A stretch of DNA of 7,841 bases, from NCBI GenBank assembly GCA_021129815.1, contig JAJOKN010000027.1:9433-17273 (forward strand), given 5' to 3'. The DNA is from Desulfotomaculum sp. Lineage in GTDB: Bacteria > Bacillota > Desulfotomaculia > Desulfotomaculales > Desulfohalotomaculaceae. The notes under the pieces are model-generated. The model had not been told where the DNA came from. It saw nothing but the letters and a program-made list of their open reading frames with translations, and did no database searches. A program made the position numbers and the translations under genes. Of the stretch, positions 6,351 to 7,841 are shown piece after piece. Positions within the stretch are counted from its first letter, which is position 1. Every line of letters starts with the position of its first letter.

Positions 6351-7601
6351 TTAAGCTTTATAGTGAACTATTCGCTTCTCCCATGTGCGTAAGACTATTT
6401 CATCTTCTTTCTTGCTCACAACATATTGTGGTAACACTGGAGTTTTACCATATCCATTAGGCGCATTTATAATATAAGTAGGTACAGCTAAACCCGATGT
6501 ATAACCACGCAGTTTTTCTATTATTTCAATTCCATCATCGACCGAAGGAATAAAGTGCTCCGTTCCCCTTACTTTTTTAGCATGAAAAATATAATATGGC
6601 CTTACTCTTATCTTCAATAGCTCATGATTTAACTTTTTCATCACATTTGCATTATTATTAATGCCTTTTAGAAGTACTGCCTGATTGCCCAAAACTACCC
6701 CTGCTTTGATCAGCATATCGCATGCTTTCTTTGCTTCTGGAGTAATTTCTCTAGGATGATTAAACTGAGTGTTGATATAAACAGGTGGATGTTTTTCTAA
6801 TACAGCACACAGTTCTTCTGTTATTCTCTGTGGCATAGTAACGATCGCTCTAGTGCCCAGTCTTTTTATTTCGACATGATCTATTTTATCAAGCTCGCTT
6901 AAGAGCCAATCTATCATGCTATCAGAAAGCAACAACGCATCTCCACCTGTAATCAATACATCTCTGATTTCATGATTTTCCTTGACATATTTAAGGGCTT
7001 CTTCAAGCACATGCTTTGGCTTATGAACATCAGTTTCTCCTATATTTCTTCTGCGCTGGCAATGACGGCAGTACATAGCGCATTGGTTAGTAACATTTAT
7101 AATAAGCCTGTCCGGATATCTTCTAGTAATTGCTGGTGCTGGAGATGTAAATTCTTCACCCATAGGATCATCAACACCGCTTTGATAAATCAACTCTGCT
7201 GGATTTGGCACAGCTTGCATCCAAATAGGATCTTTTTTATCATATCTCATCAAGCTAGCATAATATGGAGAAATCGCCCATCTAAAGAACTTGCCTACTC
7301 TTTCTATATCTTTTTTATCTTTTTCATTAATATCAAATATCTCACTCAACATTTCAACATCTCTAATGCAATTTGCCATTTGCCATTTCCAATTATTCCA
7401 TTGTTCCTCGGCAGCTCCCAATATATCCATTATTTTCTTTTTTCTTGAATTTATTTCGTCTTGTAAATCAAATCCAGTATATATATTCTTTTTAGCAAGA
7501 ATATAATCTTGAATTTGAGAACGCAATTCTTCTGCGCGACTTATCGCAATTTTACGTTTTTCTTTCATAATCTTATCAGTAGGTGCTAAGTAAGTTGCCA
7601 T
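6351..7601 (-). CDS. eam: Glutamate 2,3-aminomutase (KamA-family radical SAM/PLP enzyme)
   Basis: This 416-residue radical SAM, PLP-dependent aminomutase interconverts L-glutamate and beta-glutamate. The radical SAM cluster motif is CAMYCRHC (C174, C178, C181), followed by QRRRNIGE. Other family blocks are WNNWKWQ (68-74), ITGGDALLLSD (217-227) and FNHPREIT (280-287). The PLP lysine is K386 in NAPNGYGKTP. Lysine 2,3-aminomutase uses Asp293 and Asp330 to hold the lysine side-chain amine. Here the equivalents are K342 (YYIFHAK) and N379 (IINAP), spaced identically (37 residues). Lys and Asn at these sites define glutamate 2,3-aminomutase of Clostridioides difficile. An N-terminal extension (about 1-65) also fits that enzyme. 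The start is ATG with a strong AGGAGGG at 7617-7611. It follows a c-di-AMP riboswitch and terminator, so expression is probably tied to osmotic signalling. Family is certain; glutamate specificity is strongly indicated. Confidence 0.92.
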   Translation of the reverse strand: MATYLAPTDKIMKEKRKIAISRAEELRSQIQDYILAKKNIYTGFDLQDEINSRKKKIMDILGAAEEQWNNWKWQMANCIRDVEMLSEIFDINEKDKKDIERVGKFFRWAISPYYASLMRYDKKDPIWMQAVPNPAELIYQSGVDDPMGEEFTSPAPAITRRYPDRLIINVTNQCAMYCRHCQRRRNIGETDVHKPKHVLEEALKYVKENHEIRDVLITGGDALLLSDSMIDWLLSELDKIDHVEIKRLGTRAIVTMPQRITEELCAVLEKHPPVYINTQFNHPREITPEAKKACDMLIKAGVVLGNQAVLLKGINNNANVMKKLNHELLKIRVRPYYIFHAKKVRGTEHFIPSVDDGIEIIEKLRGYTSGLAVPTYIINAPNGYGKTPVLPQYVVSKKEDEIVLRTWEKRIVHYKA

Positions 7602-7639
7602 GTTAAATCTCCCTCCTCTTTTAATTGTAAAAAACTAAA

Positions 7640-7672
7640 ATAAAAGCCCCAATTCACTGATGATCGGGGCAT
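7640..7672 (-). terminator. Intrinsic terminator of the riboswitch expression platform
   Basis: On the minus strand GCCCC (7672-7668) pairs with GGGGC (7652-7648), with three further inner pairs after one mismatch and a seven-base loop. The hairpin is followed directly by TTTTATTT. It lies between the c-di-AMP aptamer and the eam ribosome binding site, so it must be overcome for eam to be transcribed. This is the classic position for an attenuator. Confidence 0.85.
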
Positions 7673-7674
7673 TT

Positions 7675-7749
7675 ATGACACAAACACAGCAACAAGCAGA
7701 TACTCTTTATCAATCAAGCACCTGCCTTACAAAAATATGCCTGTCATAA
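7675..7749 (-). other. Structured linker between aptamer and terminator
   Basis: An eight-pair stem closes this segment: TTATGACA (7675-7682) is complementary to TGTCATAA (7742-7749). Inside it, on the minus strand, GCAGGTGCT (7725-7717) can pair with AGTATCTGC (7704-7696) in nine pairs including two wobbles. The segment contains no ribosome binding site followed by an open frame. Its role is unknown; it may bring the aptamer and terminator together or hold alternative pairings. Confidence 0.45.
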
Positions 7750-7772
7750 TCAAAACTCACCCCTCCCCCTTT

Positions 7773-7841
7773 CAACGCTTGCGAGGTTAGCTGACGGGTT
7801 CGGGTCGAAGGTAACCCTACCCCACACCTACTTGTTATACT
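7773..7841 (-). promoter_or_regulatory. c-di-AMP riboswitch (ydaO/yuaA type), 3' half, cut by window edge
   Basis: The minus strand reads GUAGGGUUACCUUCGACCCG, then AACCCGUCAGCUAACCUCG, then CAAGCGUUG. These are hallmark conserved elements of the ydaO/yuaA leader, and the order and spacing closely match the Thermoanaerobacter ydaO aptamer as I recall it. The 5' half lies beyond base 7841. This class binds cyclic di-AMP and is normally an OFF switch: ligand binding favours a downstream terminator. Here the terminator is at 7672-7640 and the controlled gene is eam. A G-rich tract just after the aptamer (minus strand, 7770-7760) could pair with the CCCC of the terminator's 5' arm as an antiterminator; this is inference. 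The class assignment is very secure despite truncation. Confidence 0.93.

Noticed and set aside
6306..6455. Plus-strand AGGAGG (about 6309) followed by an ATG and a roughly 41-codon frame
   Set aside because: The ATG is about 15 bases from the AGGAGG, most of the frame is antisense to the end of eam, and no family is recognisable.
6972..7448. A plus-strand 158-residue open frame
   Set aside because: It lies wholly antisense to eam, whose motifs are unmistakable, and its translation is a hydrophobic low-complexity string without recognisable motifs.
6351..7601. Lysine 2,3-aminomutase (kamA) of beta-lysine synthesis or lysine fermentation
   Set aside because: Both lysine-binding aspartates are replaced (K342, N379), and no beta-lysine acetyltransferase or lysine-fermentation gene lies nearby. 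The GNAT in this window is AcuA-like.

Overview
The window is AT-rich DNA that looks like a low-GC, anaerobic, spore-forming member of the Firmicutes (Clostridia or Thermoanaerobacterales type). This rests on three things: an oxygen-sensitive activase/dehydratase-type operon, a ytrH sporulation gene, and a ydaO-type c-di-AMP riboswitch in front of a glutamate 2,3-aminomutase. Non-ATG starts are common: TTG for both subunit genes and ytrH, GTG for acuA. No mobile element, CRISPR array, tRNA or rRNA is visible. The species cannot be named from the sequence alone.

Bases 70-3177 (+) hold a tight three-gene operon: a DUF2229/COG3580 protein, a COG3581 protein and an acyl-CoA dehydratase activase (COG1924). 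The first two look like distant paralogues that share cysteine positions and a C-terminal signature. The likely picture is an ATP-driven [4Fe-4S] electron injector (third gene) feeding a two-subunit iron-sulfur reductase or dehydratase of unknown substrate. Bases 3178-3500 (-) hold what looks like the decayed remnant of a coiled-coil gene. Next come a probable promoter and an acuA-like GNAT acetyltransferase (+, 3636-4292), which meets guaB (IMP dehydrogenase, -) tail to tail.

The right half is entirely on the minus strand. In transcription order it runs: the 3' half of a c-di-AMP riboswitch (cut by the window edge at 7841), a structured linker, an intrinsic terminator, eam (glutamate 2,3-aminomutase), ytrH and guaB. 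guaB has its own extended -10 promoter.

The most interesting connection is riboswitch to eam. c-di-AMP riboswitches control potassium and osmolyte handling, and the aminomutase carries the Lys/Asn pair that marks glutamate rather than lysine specificity. Its product, beta-glutamate, is a known compatible solute. The layout therefore suggests second-messenger control of osmolyte synthesis. The activase operon is the best candidate for undescribed enzymology.
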